From the NCBI RefSeq assembly GCF_000466485.1, contig NZ_KE992855.1:8073-69781 (forward strand): 61,709 nt of DNA, written 5' to 3'. The number at the start of each line of letters is the position of its first letter. Positions within the stretch are counted from its first letter, which is position 1. This stretch comes from [Clostridium] symbiosum ATCC 14940 (GTDB lineage: Bacteria; Bacillota; Clostridia; Lachnospirales; Lachnospiraceae). A model generated the notes under the pieces. It had not been told where the DNA came from, searched no databases, and was given only the letters and a program-made list of their open reading frames with translations. Below are positions 49,692 to 58,430 of this stretch, one piece after another. The translations under genes were made by a program, and so were the position numbers.

Positions 49692-51176
49692 GTGGGAGAT
49701 GTAATTTTAAAGGTTAACGGTTTGTCAAAATACTATGCCCAGGTGAAAGCTCTCGATAATATATCCATGGAAATCAGAAGGGGAGAAACCCATGCGCTCT
49801 GCGGAGAAAACGGCGCGGGGAAATCGACATTTATCAAATTGCTGACCGGTGCGATCCCACCCTCTTCAGGCACTATCGAGTTTGAAAATCAGGTTTATGA
49901 CAGATTAACCCCCTCTCTGGCGATGAAACTCGGCATTGCCGTGATCTATCAGGAGTTCAGTCTTGTGCCGTATCTGACGGTGGCGGAAAACATTTTTTAC
50001 GGTCGGGAAATTTCTAAAATGGGCGTGCGTTCTGTCAGGCAGATGAATCTGGAGGCGGAAAAGTTCTGCAGGGAGATGGGAGTAGATATCGATGTAAAAG
50101 CGAAGGTATGCGGGCTGGGAGTTGCATATCAGCAGATAGTGGAAATTCTGAAAGCCGTATCGAAGAATGCAAAATTCATCATTATGGATGAACCGACCGC
50201 TCCCCTGACCTTGAAGGAGACGGAAATATTCTTCAGAATTATCCGGAAACTGAAAGAAAAAAAGGTGACGATTATCTTTATATCCCACAGGCTGACGGAG
50301 GTCTTTGATTTATGTGAGCGTGTGACCGTTTTTTGTGACGGCAGGTTTGTGACTACCAAAGAGACGGGAGAGGTAACGAAAAAGCAGTTGATTTCATATA
50401 TGGTGGGCCGGGAACTGGCGGACGATTATCCGGCAGGAAACGGGAAAACCGGAAACGTCGTGCTGGAGGCAAGACATATAACGGGAAAACGTGTGCATGA
50501 CGTCTCGTTTGAACTGAGAGAGGGAGAGGTTCTGGGCATCGGCGGCCTGGTCGGGGCCGGGCGGACGGAGCTTGCAAGGGCGGTTTACGGCGCTGATCCG
50601 GTTCTGTCGGGAGAATTTCTGCTGGATGGGAAGCGCTTCGTTCCTAAATCACCCAGGACAGCCCTGGAACATGGAATCGGACTGATTCCCGAGGACAGGA
50701 AAAAGCAGGGACTTATCTTAGATGCAACGGTAAAAGAAAACTCCGCACTCAGTATCCTGCGCAGGTGTTCTGACTTTGGCGTTATTAATAAGAAAGAGGA
50801 AGAACGCACCGTGCACCGGTACATAAAAGACTTAAATATTAAGACGCCCGGGATGAACCAGCTGGTCAAGAATCTTTCGGGCGGAAACCAGCAGAAGGTG
50901 GTGCTGGCCAAAATGCTGGCTACCAACTGCAAAATCCTTATTTTTGACGAACCGACAAGAGGAATCGACGTCGGCGCAAAACAGGAGATTTACCATCTGA
51001 TCCGTGAAATGACGGATCAGGGCAAAGCCGTTATCATGATAAGTTCAGAAATGCCGGAACTGATTGGAATGTCGGACCGGATTCTGGTAATGGCCGACGG
51101 CAGACTGAAAGGCGAAATCGGCAGGGGGGATTTTACCCAGGAACATATTTTGGAAATGGCATCGGACTTGGATTAA
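49692..51176 (+). CDS. Sugar ABC transporter ATPase (RbsA/MglA type, two nucleotide-binding domains)
   Basis: A 494-residue duplicated ATPase. First half: Walker A GENGAGKSTFIKLL, IMDEPTAPL as Walker B, signature region GVAYQQIVEILKA. Second half: degenerate Walker A GLVGAGRTELARA, signature LSGGNQQKVVLAKML and Walker B LIFDEPTRGIDVGA. This is standard for class-2 carbohydrate importers. The start is probably the GTG at 49692, seven bases after AGGAGG; the in-frame ATG at 49674 overlaps that site. Confidence 0.93.
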   Translation: MGDVILKVNGLSKYYAQVKALDNISMEIRRGETHALCGENGAGKSTFIKLLTGAIPPSSGTIEFENQVYDRLTPSLAMKLGIAVIYQEFSLVPYLTVAENIFYGREISKMGVRSVRQMNLEAEKFCREMGVDIDVKAKVCGLGVAYQQIVEILKAVSKNAKFIIMDEPTAPLTLKETEIFFRIIRKLKEKKVTIIFISHRLTEVFDLCERVTVFCDGRFVTTKETGEVTKKQLISYMVGRELADDYPAGNGKTGNVVLEARHITGKRVHDVSFELREGEVLGIGGLVGAGRTELARAVYGADPVLSGEFLLDGKRFVPKSPRTALEHGIGLIPEDRKKQGLILDATVKENSALSILRRCSDFGVINKKEEERTVHRYIKDLNIKTPGMNQLVKNLSGGNQQKVVLAKMLATNCKILIFDEPTRGIDVGAKQEIYHLIREMTDQGKAVIMISSEMPELIGMSDRILVMADGRLKGEIGRGDFTQEHILEMASDLD

Positions 51177-51194
51177 ATGCGGAGGAAACAGCAA

Positions 51195-52160
51195 ATGAAA
51201 AAGAATAAGCAAATAGTCAACCTTCTTTTGGAATACGGGATCGCAGTAGTATTGCTGCTTCTGATTATTATTTTTGCCACTCAGTCTTCAAACTTTTTAT
51301 CTGTTAATACGGTGATGACGATTTTGAAGCAGGTTTCCATCACAGGGATTATATCTGTGGGCATGACATTCGTGATTCTGACAGGGGGAATCGATCTGTC
51401 GGTCGGTTCAATCGCCGGTGTGTCCAGTGTTACGGCGGCCATCTTTATGCTGAATGGATTCAGTATCCCCTTAACCTGTATTCTGACGGTGCTTATCGCC
51501 CTGATTTACGGAATTTTGAATGGACTCTGTGTCACTAAGCTGAATATGCCCCCGTTAATCGCGACGTTGGGAACGCAGACCGCGTTGAGGGGAGCCGCCT
51601 ATATTATAACAGGGGGCCTGCCGGTGTTTGGTTTCAGCGCGGTATTCGGAGATTTTGCAAAGACCTCGGTTGCACGGATTCCCCTGATGGTCATTTTGAT
51701 GGCAGTTATTTTTCTCATTGGAAAGTTCGTTCTGGATCAGTGCAATTTCGGCCGGTACATATATGGGACAGGCGGCAATGAAGAGGCGTCGTTCTTATCA
51801 GGAATCAGTGTAATCAAGACAAAGCTGTCTGCCTACGCAATCAGCGGCATGCTTGCGGGAGTGGCCGGTCTTGTGCTGCTGTCAAGAACAAACAGCGGCC
51901 AGCCGTCTGCCGGAATCGGGTATGAGATGGACGCCATCACGGCCGTGGTGCTTGGCGGCGTAAGCCTGAGCGGGGGCCAGGGGAGAGTGTCCCAGGTTAT
52001 GATTGGCGTACTCATAATGGGAGTGTTATCGACCGGGATGATTATGCTGGGAATCAATGACTATGTACAGCAGTTGATTAAAGGACTGGTTCTGATTGCG
52101 GCTGTCACATTCTCAGAGTTTTCAGCCAGGATGAGAAATGTAACTTCGGCAGAGAAATAA
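51195..52160 (+). CDS. Sugar ABC transporter permease (RbsC type)
   Basis: A 321-residue permease with 8-10 helices of the ribose/galactose (BPD_transp_2) class: GMTFVILTGGIDLSVGSIAG, GYEMDAITAVVLGGVSLSGG, SRTNSGQPSAGIGY. ATG 51195 follows GGAGG by nine bases; the ATG at 51177 overlaps the ribosome binding site. Only one permease gene is present, so it should act as a homodimer with the duplicated ATPase. Confidence 0.93.
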   Translation: MKKNKQIVNLLLEYGIAVVLLLLIIIFATQSSNFLSVNTVMTILKQVSITGIISVGMTFVILTGGIDLSVGSIAGVSSVTAAIFMLNGFSIPLTCILTVLIALIYGILNGLCVTKLNMPPLIATLGTQTALRGAAYIITGGLPVFGFSAVFGDFAKTSVARIPLMVILMAVIFLIGKFVLDQCNFGRYIYGTGGNEEASFLSGISVIKTKLSAYAISGMLAGVAGLVLLSRTNSGQPSAGIGYEMDAITAVVLGGVSLSGGQGRVSQVMIGVLIMGVLSTGMIMLGINDYVQQLIKGLVLIAAVTFSEFSARMRNVTSAEK

Positions 52161-52173
52161 AAGGGTGATAATT

Positions 52174-53868
52174 ATGGGAAAATACACAATCGGAATTGAT
52201 TTCGGAACCTTGTCGGCGAGATGCGTGCTGGTCAATGTCGCTGATGGAAAAGAAACTGCCGTATCGGTATGCGGGTACCGGCACGGTGTGATGGATGAGA
52301 AGCTGCCGTCAGGCAAAGCGCTGCCGCCCGGAGGCTTTGCGCTGCAGGAACCGCAGGATTATGTGGAGGCGCTGCAAACGACAATCCGGGAGGTGATAGA
52401 GAAAGGCCGGATCCGGCCGGAGGAGATCTGTGCGGCCGGGGTGGATTTTACCTCCTGTACGATGCTGCCTGTAAAGGAGGACGGAACGCCTCTGTGCGGG
52501 ACGGAGCGCTATCGTGATGAGCCGAATGCCTATGTAAAATTGTGGAAGCACCACTCGGCACAAAAATATGCCGACAGGATAAATGAAGTGGCTAAGCAGC
52601 GCGGGGAAGACTTTTTAAAGAGGTACGGAGGAAAAATTTCCAGCGAATGGATGTTTCCGAAAATTATGGAGACCTTTTGTGATGCGCCCGAACTGTACGG
52701 TGAAACCGGTTCATTCATGGAAGCAGCCGACTGGATCGTGATGCTTCTGACCGGCAGGATGACGAGGAATACCTCCTCCCTTGGATTTAAGGCTATCTGG
52801 AATCCGCGTGACGGCTATCCGCCGGAGGATTTTTTTAAAGAGCTGATGCCGGGAATGGAACACGTTGTGTCTGAGAAACTGAAAGGGGAGATAATCACGA
52901 TCGGCTCCTGTGCGGGCCGGGTAACCCGGGAGGCCGCTGCACTGACCGGCCTTAAGGAGGGAACGATTGTCGCCGCCGGCCATCTGGATGCGGCCGGAGC
53001 CAGTGTCGGAGCCGGTGTAATCACGCCGGGAAGAATGCTGATTATGATGGGGACTTCAAGCTGTCATGAGCTGCTGGCGGAGCAGGAGCTTTATGTGCCC
53101 GGGGTATGCGGATATAATCACGACTGTGTTATTCCCGGTTATATCGGGTATGAGGCAGGGCAGAGCTGCGTCGGAGATCATTTTGAATGGCTGATTAAGC
53201 ACTGCGTTCCTGAAGTGTATTGCAGGGAGGCGGAGACGTCGGGATTAGATTTAAATACGTATTTAAGCGGAAAAGCTGCCGGGAAGCTGCCCGGGGAGAC
53301 GGGGCTGATTGCTTTAGACTGGTGGAACGGGAACCGCTCAATCCTGGTGGATGGGGACTTGACCGGAGTTCTGGTGGGAATGACGCTTAAAACAAGGCCC
53401 GAAGATATCTATCGGGCGCTTGTGGAGGCGACCGCATACGGGACGAGAAAAATCATAGAAAACTATACGGCATGCGGAATTGTAATCGATGAGGTGATTA
53501 TTTCCGGAGGAATAGCCAGAAAAAACCCGTTTATTATGCAGATTTATGCAGATGTCCTGGGTAAGCCGATACGGATTGCAGGCTCACGGCAGAATGCGGC
53601 TTTGTCCTCCGCTATCTGGGCTGCGTATGCGGCCGGAGAAGCAAACGGCGGTTACAGCTCCCTGGAGGAAGCGGTCGGCCATATGGCGGCCCCCATCGTC
53701 AGGACCTATGAGCCGGATGAAACGGCAAAACCGGTTTATGACATCCTGTATCAGGAATACGGGCGCCTGCACGACTACTTTGGCCGAGGCGCGAACCCGG
53801 TGATGAAAACACTGAAGACGTTGTCGGTGGAGCAGAAGAAAGCAAATGAGAGAGGAAGATACGCATGA
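52174..53868 (+). CDS. araB: Ribulokinase (FGGY family)
   Basis: A 564-residue cytoplasmic kinase matching AraB in length and motifs: GIDFGTLSARCVLV at the N-terminus, AAGVDFTSCTMLP, ISSEWMFPKIMET, MMGTSSCHELL, ALDWWNGNRSILVD and IISGGIARKNPFIMQIYADV. It phosphorylates L-ribulose (and often D-ribulose or ribitol) to the 5-phosphate. ATG 52174 follows AAGGGTG. It overlaps the araD start by four bases (ATGA). No araA isomerase is encoded in this operon. Confidence 0.93.
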   Translation: MGKYTIGIDFGTLSARCVLVNVADGKETAVSVCGYRHGVMDEKLPSGKALPPGGFALQEPQDYVEALQTTIREVIEKGRIRPEEICAAGVDFTSCTMLPVKEDGTPLCGTERYRDEPNAYVKLWKHHSAQKYADRINEVAKQRGEDFLKRYGGKISSEWMFPKIMETFCDAPELYGETGSFMEAADWIVMLLTGRMTRNTSSLGFKAIWNPRDGYPPEDFFKELMPGMEHVVSEKLKGEIITIGSCAGRVTREAAALTGLKEGTIVAAGHLDAAGASVGAGVITPGRMLIMMGTSSCHELLAEQELYVPGVCGYNHDCVIPGYIGYEAGQSCVGDHFEWLIKHCVPEVYCREAETSGLDLNTYLSGKAAGKLPGETGLIALDWWNGNRSILVDGDLTGVLVGMTLKTRPEDIYRALVEATAYGTRKIIENYTACGIVIDEVIISGGIARKNPFIMQIYADVLGKPIRIAGSRQNAALSSAIWAAYAAGEANGGYSSLEEAVGHMAAPIVRTYEPDETAKPVYDILYQEYGRLHDYFGRGANPVMKTLKTLSVEQKKANERGRYA

Positions 53869-54572
53869 GCATCGAGACATTAAAGGAAGAGGTCCTGGCA
53901 GCAAACCTGGATCTTGTTACAAAAAACCTCGTCATATCCACTTGGGGAAATGTGTCCGGTTACGACGGGGAGACGGGGGTTATGGTAATCAAAGCCAGCG
54001 GCGTACCATATGACAAAATGACGAAGGAGCATATGGTAACCGTAGACCTGGATGGAAATGTAATTGACAGTCCATATTCGCCGTCCACAGACACCTGGAC
54101 CCATATTGAACTCTATAGAGCCTGGAAGGACAAGGGGATCCGCGGGATTGTACACACTCATTCCCTGAATGCCACAATGTGGGCGCAGCTCGGCCAAGAT
54201 ATTCCTGTTTACGGAACAACCCACTGCGACTATTTTAACGGCGATATTCCTTGTACCAGGCTGATGACCGGGGAAGAGATTGGAACAGATTACGAGAGAA
54301 ACACGGGAAAGGTTATCCTGGAGAGAATGGAAGCCCTCGATCCGGTCCGTATGAACGCTGTGCTGGTCCGCAGCCATGGGCCGTTTGTATGGGGGACTTC
54401 ACCTTCCGCGGCTGTCTTAAACAGCCAGGTATTAGATTATGTGGCAAATATGGCCTATATGAACTACACGATGACCGGCGGACAGTGCGGCAGGGTGCAG
54501 AAGGAACTTTTAGAGACTCATCAGAACAGAAAATTTGGTCCTGGCGCATATTATGGCCAGAAAAACCATTAA
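53865..54572 (+). CDS. araD: L-ribulose-5-phosphate 4-epimerase
   Basis: A 235-residue class II aldolase-fold epimerase that converts L-ribulose 5-phosphate to D-xylulose 5-phosphate. The Zn ligands are recognisable: the two His of VHTHSLNATMWAQLG and the His of VRSHGPFVWG, with NVSGYDGETGVMVIKASGV, YGTTHCDYF and GKVILERM as family motifs. The length fits AraD (~231). Translation is coupled to araB. Confidence 0.94.
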   Translation: MSIETLKEEVLAANLDLVTKNLVISTWGNVSGYDGETGVMVIKASGVPYDKMTKEHMVTVDLDGNVIDSPYSPSTDTWTHIELYRAWKDKGIRGIVHTHSLNATMWAQLGQDIPVYGTTHCDYFNGDIPCTRLMTGEEIGTDYERNTGKVILERMEALDPVRMNAVLVRSHGPFVWGTSPSAAVLNSQVLDYVANMAYMNYTMTGGQCGRVQKELLETHQNRKFGPGAYYGQKNH

Positions 54573-54591
54573 AGAATGCCGGAGATGCGAT

Positions 54592-55182
54592 ATGAGGGAA
54601 TTGATTAGTAATGTATTGAACCGGGAAGCCGAGGCAATCCGGGAGCTCGTATTTTCACTGGATGAAGCCCAGGTGGATGCAGTCACAGAGACGATAAAAA
54701 ACTGCCGGGGCAAGGTGGTTTTAAGCGCTTGCGGGACCTCCGCCCAGGCGGCCAGGAAGATTGCCCATACCTTATGCTGTGTCGGCTGCCCTGCATTTTT
54801 TATCCCGCCCTCAGACGCGCTTCACGGCGGACTGGGTGTAATCGGGGAGCAGGATGTGCTGTTACTGCTATCAAAAGGCGGATATACGAAAGAAATCAAT
54901 GAGATGATTCTGCCCGCCCGCCGGTCGGGCGCCAGAGTTATTATGGTTACTGAAAATGAGGAGGGGGAATATGCGAAGAGCTGCGACCTCATTTTAAGAA
55001 TAAAGGTTAAAGAAGAACCGGACCGGTTCAATATGCTGGCAACAGCGTCAACGCTGGCGGTAATTGCTGTATTTGACGCAGTCAGCATCAGTCTGATGGA
55101 GGAAAAGCAGTTCACAAAAGAGCATTTTTACAGAATCCATCCCGGGGGCGGGGTGGGAAAACGGCTGGCCGAGGGGGAATGA
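54592..55182 (+). CDS. SIS-domain phosphosugar isomerase (KdsD/GutQ-like, no CBS)
   Basis: A 196-residue SIS protein: KVVLSACGTSAQAARKIAHT, LLLLSKGGYTKEINEMILP and a C-terminal HPGGGVGKRLAEGE, the ending typical of arabinose-5-phosphate isomerases of the KpsF/GutQ group. The CBS pair of those enzymes is absent. It probably interconverts a ketose and aldose phosphate. ATG 54592 is preceded by CGGAG; the longer frame overlaps araD. Its stop overlaps the next ATG (ATGA). Confidence 0.85.
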   Translation: MRELISNVLNREAEAIRELVFSLDEAQVDAVTETIKNCRGKVVLSACGTSAQAARKIAHTLCCVGCPAFFIPPSDALHGGLGVIGEQDVLLLLSKGGYTKEINEMILPARRSGARVIMVTENEEGEYAKSCDLILRIKVKEEPDRFNMLATASTLAVIAVFDAVSISLMEEKQFTKEHFYRIHPGGGVGKRLAEGE

Positions 55183-55916
55183 CAGTGAGTAAAATATTTG
55201 CTTCCGTATTTTCTGCCGACTGTTTACGATTGGGAGCGGATATCAGGCGGATTACGGCAGCAGGCGCCGACGGCCTGCACATAGATATAATGGACGGGGA
55301 ATTTGTACCGCTGTTTGGCTTTAACAATATATGGATACAGCAAATCGGAGCTGCCAGTACCCTGCCTCTTGATTTACATATCATGTCGGGAGAATCCGCA
55401 AGGATTTTGGAGCGGCTTGACTTAAGCCGGGTAGTATCGGCTGCGGTCCATGTTGAGAGCGGACCCGGATCCGGCCTGCAGACCGTGTTTAAGCTCATGA
55501 GGAAAAGAGGGATTTCCTGTGGTCTGGCCATTTCCCCCCGCACATCAATTGAAAAACTTGAGCCTTATCTGGAAGAGATTGACGGGATACTGGTGATGAG
55601 CTGCCAGCCGGGGGTTCAGAATGCCGGTTTTCTGGAAGACACCTACAGCAGGATCAGGGAAATCAAGGGTATGCTGAGGGACAGGCCGGAGTGTTATATC
55701 GGCGTAGACGGCGGTCTGGATCTGGAAAAGGCGGAGCGGTGTATAAAGTGCGGAGCCAGCCGGGCCGTGATTGGACGGTATCTGTTCCGGCACCCGGAAC
55801 CGGACCGCGTGATCAGCCGTCTGCAGGCTGCGGGCAATATTCTATATGAAAGGGGGGACGCCGGTGCTGAAAGAACATTTAAAGGTGATTGTCAAAGAGC
55901 TGCAGGAGGCCTGTGA
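55179..55916 (+). CDS. Ribulose-phosphate 3-epimerase family protein
   Basis: A 245-residue TIM barrel of the Rpe/AlsE family: FSADCLRLGADIRRI, DGLHIDIMDGEFVP with the metal-binding His and Asp, LPLDLHIMS, GLAISPRTSIEKLEPYL and IGVDGGLDL. The loop that is usually NPGFGGQ reads CQPGVQNAGF, and the metal-site His of the VHVESG segment is shifted, so substrate preference may differ from ordinary Rpe (for example a hexulose or L-pentulose phosphate). It overlaps the previous gene by four bases and the next by at least 50. Confidence 0.87.
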   Translation: MTVSKIFASVFSADCLRLGADIRRITAAGADGLHIDIMDGEFVPLFGFNNIWIQQIGAASTLPLDLHIMSGESARILERLDLSRVVSAAVHVESGPGSGLQTVFKLMRKRGISCGLAISPRTSIEKLEPYLEEIDGILVMSCQPGVQNAGFLEDTYSRIREIKGMLRDRPECYIGVDGGLDLEKAERCIKCGASRAVIGRYLFRHPEPDRVISRLQAAGNILYERGDAGAERTFKGDCQRAAGGL

Positions 55917-56412
55917 CGGCTATGACGAGACGAACGATGCTCCGATTATTGAAAGTATCATGCATTCCGGAAAGATCTTTATAGCCGGCGCCGGGCGGAC
56001 GGGCTATATTATGCGCTGTTTTGCCATGCGTCTAATCCACCTGGGTTTCTGTGCATACGTAATTGGGGATACGGAAATGATAGCCGCGAAGGCGGGAGAT
56101 CTGCTGTTGATTGGAAGCGGATCCGGAGAAACAAAAACGCTGCGTGTGTATATGGAAAAAGCCAAACAGCTGGGGATGAAAACGGTTGTGTTTACCTGCA
56201 ACAGGGAATCCGCTTTGGCCAGAGAGGCGAAATTCTCCTGCGTGATCCGCGCCCAGAGCAAATTTCAGGATGGCCGGATTTCGGTTCAGCCGATGGGCAG
56301 CCTTTTTGAACAGCAGCTTCTGCTGCTCACCGACTGCATTACCCTGGAGCTGGCCCGGCGGATGAATATTGATTTTGAACAGCTTAAGAACAGGCATTCT
56401 AATTTAGAATAA
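55864..56412 (+). CDS. 6-phospho-3-hexuloisomerase-like SIS protein
   Basis: A 182-residue SIS protein (188 if it starts at 55846) of the HxlB/PHI group: KIFIAGAGRTGYIMRCFAMR, LGFCAYVIGDTEMIAAKAGD, LLIGSGSGETKTLRVYMEKA and PMGSLFEQQLLLLTDCITL. PHI converts 3-hexulose 6-phosphate to fructose 6-phosphate. The start is probably the GTG at 55864, after AAAGGGGGG. No hexulose-phosphate synthase is present, so a role with a 3-keto or epimerised hexulose phosphate made in this operon is inference. A terminator follows. Confidence 0.87.
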   Translation: MLKEHLKVIVKELQEACDGYDETNDAPIIESIMHSGKIFIAGAGRTGYIMRCFAMRLIHLGFCAYVIGDTEMIAAKAGDLLLIGSGSGETKTLRVYMEKAKQLGMKTVVFTCNRESALAREAKFSCVIRAQSKFQDGRISVQPMGSLFEQQLLLLTDCITLELARRMNIDFEQLKNRHSNLE

Positions 56413-56460
56413 GCAGAAAACGAATTAGTCCGGTTTCCTCCGGACTAATTCGTTTTCTGC
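56413..56460. terminator. Bidirectional terminator between the sugar operon and the LysR gene
   Basis: A perfect 21-base stem (56413-56433 with 56440-56460) has a six-base loop. The stop and last codons of the minus-strand LysR gene are inside it. Confidence 0.85.
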
Positions 56461-57348
56461 GTTACTGAAGTAGTCCAGTGTAAAACGCACAGCTTCTTTT
56501 ACAGCGCAGGACAAATAACGCTCCCGGCTGTATATTACAGCCATCTCCCTGGTAATATTATGGCGGAATGGCTTAACAATCAGTTCTGGATAATCTTTTT
56601 TTACATATTCATTTACATAGGAACTGGGCAGGAAAGTCAGTCCTCTGCGCAGTTTCAGCATATATATCAGCAAATGAATCCGGGGAGCCATATTGATGAC
56701 ATTTGGTGAGAATCCGTCACGCAGACATAAATTCATGATATCAAGATGCGGCTGATAATCATCACTGAACAATATCAGCCCCCTGTTTTTGAGGTCATCT
56801 ACAAGTATCACATCCTTTTCCGACAGAGGATCATCCCCGCACATAACAATCTGCATTGGTTCCTTGGTTATGACATGGGCCTGGCAGCCATTGAGATTTC
56901 CGGCAGGCAGAAGAACAAAGCCGATATCACAGTGGCTGGCCTGTATGTCATTTAGGATTTCCATGGAGGGCTTTTCCCTGATATTGACGGAAACGCCGGG
57001 GTAATTAACTGCAAAATGCCGTATCAGATCCCGGAAAAAAGTACTGGCGACGACCATAGTACCGATATTTACCGTACCACAGGCAAAGGAGGAGGAATCT
57101 TTTGCGATTCCGTAGAGATCCTGAAAACGGTTGTAGACATCCCGGGCATGCTGATAAAAGAGTGCTCCCTTGTCGGTTAATTTGAAATAGCTGGTACTTC
57201 TGTCAATCAGCTTAAACCCCAGTTCATCTTCCAGCAGCTTTATTGATTTAGTCAGCGCAGGCTGTGTTGTGTAGAGTGTGGTGGCAGCTTTGGAAAAGCT
57301 CTTAGAATTGACGATCTCAATAAAATATTTCAACTGTCTCATCTCCAT
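56425..57348 (-). CDS. LysR-family regulator of the CoA-transferase operon
   Basis: A 307-residue LysR-type regulator: HTH at residues 1-60 (MRQLKYFIEIVNSKSFSKAA, TTQPALTKSIKLLEDELGF) and an effector domain at ~90-295 (GTVNIGTMVVAS, REKPSMEILNDIQ). ATG 57348 follows GGGGG by eight bases. It is divergent from the crotonase-led operon across ~260 bases of AT-rich sequence, where TTGATA (57509-57514) and a weak TGTGAT -10 could form an activator-dependent promoter. Confidence 0.9.
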   Translation of the reverse strand: MEMRQLKYFIEIVNSKSFSKAATTLYTTQPALTKSIKLLEDELGFKLIDRSTSYFKLTDKGALFYQHARDVYNRFQDLYGIAKDSSSFACGTVNIGTMVVASTFFRDLIRHFAVNYPGVSVNIREKPSMEILNDIQASHCDIGFVLLPAGNLNGCQAHVITKEPMQIVMCGDDPLSEKDVILVDDLKNRGLILFSDDYQPHLDIMNLCLRDGFSPNVINMAPRIHLLIYMLKLRRGLTFLPSSYVNEYVKKDYPELIVKPFRHNITREMAVIYSRERYLSCAVKEAVRFTLDYFSNAENELVRRKPD

Positions 57349-57611
57349 ATCTGAATCCCCCATTCATTCCGGTTAACGACAGTTACTGTGGTATTATCTA
57401 TTATCATATAATAAATTCAATGAAAAATCACGACAAAACAATGAAAATGGCGATAATATTTAATTATAAGGCTTATAAATTCTATTCATTTCTAATAATA
57501 AAAAAGTTTTGATATTATTAACTTACAAATTTGTGATAGCCGGCCGGACCTGAAAATGTTGAATTGGAAAAGGGAGTAACTTTTTCAAGTGATAAGGGAG
57601 GAGTGAATGAG

Positions 57612-58400
57612 ATGACAAATATGCCGGAGCTGGAATTTATTCAAATTTCAATTCCTGAGGAAGCAATTGTTGCAATTACCCTTAACCGCCCTCCGGTTAA
57701 TGCTTTTAATCCGCAGATGTATCATGAAGTCAAGCTTGCGTTTGAGTATGCGAATGCTCCGGAGAACCGGTACCGCTGTATCATTCTGAATGCCAAAGGA
57801 AAGATGTTCTCTGCCGGAAATGATATCAGCATATTTTCAGATGATGCAGTATATCAAAATCCCAATTACTCGTCGATTGTGGATGAAGCAGGTAATGCAG
57901 TGTTATTCTCTGAAATTCCGGTGGTATGTTCTGTGAACGGAGCCTGCGTGGGGACAGGATTTTGCCTGGCGGCAGTTTCTGATGTTGTAGTAGCCAGCGA
58001 GAAGGGGAAATTCGGAATCACTGAGTTGAATGTTGGGGTTATAGGAGGCGCTCCGGAGGCCGGCTACTGCCTGCCGCCGAAGGTCGTGCGTTATATGGCG
58101 CTGACGGGAAATCTTCTGACGGCTGAACAGATGCACCAATATAATATGGTCTGTAAGGTTGTGCCGGAGGACAGGCTGGCGGAGGAGACACTTTCAGTTG
58201 CACGCGATATAGCAAAGCACGATCCTCTGGGACTGCGCTGTGTGCGAAAGGTGCTGCTAAAGATTTATGATCCGAACGAACTGGGGGAAAACGTGGATTA
58301 TTCTTCCGGGCTGAACCGGGAACATAAAAAAACGGAAGATTTCAAAGAAGCGGGTTGTGCTTTCAGAGAAAAAAGGCGGCCGGTATTTTGGGGTAGATAA
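57612..58400 (+). CDS. Enoyl-CoA hydratase/isomerase (crotonase family)
   Basis: A 262-residue crotonase-fold enzyme acting on a CoA thioester. Oxyanion-hole segments: CIILNAKGKMFSAGNDISIF and VVCSVNGACVGTGFCLA. One candidate acid is the Glu of FGITELNVGVIGGAPEAGY; the classical second Glu of hydratases is replaced in the GGAPEAG stretch, so dehydratase or isomerase activity is as likely as hydratase. ATG 57612 follows AGGGAGG; longer starts sit on the ribosome binding site. It heads an operon with a CoA-transferase, suggesting that the substrate is a free acid activated by that enzyme. Confidence 0.87.
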   Translation: MTNMPELEFIQISIPEEAIVAITLNRPPVNAFNPQMYHEVKLAFEYANAPENRYRCIILNAKGKMFSAGNDISIFSDDAVYQNPNYSSIVDEAGNAVLFSEIPVVCSVNGACVGTGFCLAAVSDVVVASEKGKFGITELNVGVIGGAPEAGYCLPPKVVRYMALTGNLLTAEQMHQYNMVCKVVPEDRLAEETLSVARDIAKHDPLGLRCVRKVLLKIYDPNELGENVDYSSGLNREHKKTEDFKEAGCAFREKRRPVFWGR

Positions 58401-58430
58401 CAGCGGTTTCCAGAAGAAAGGAACTTCTTT

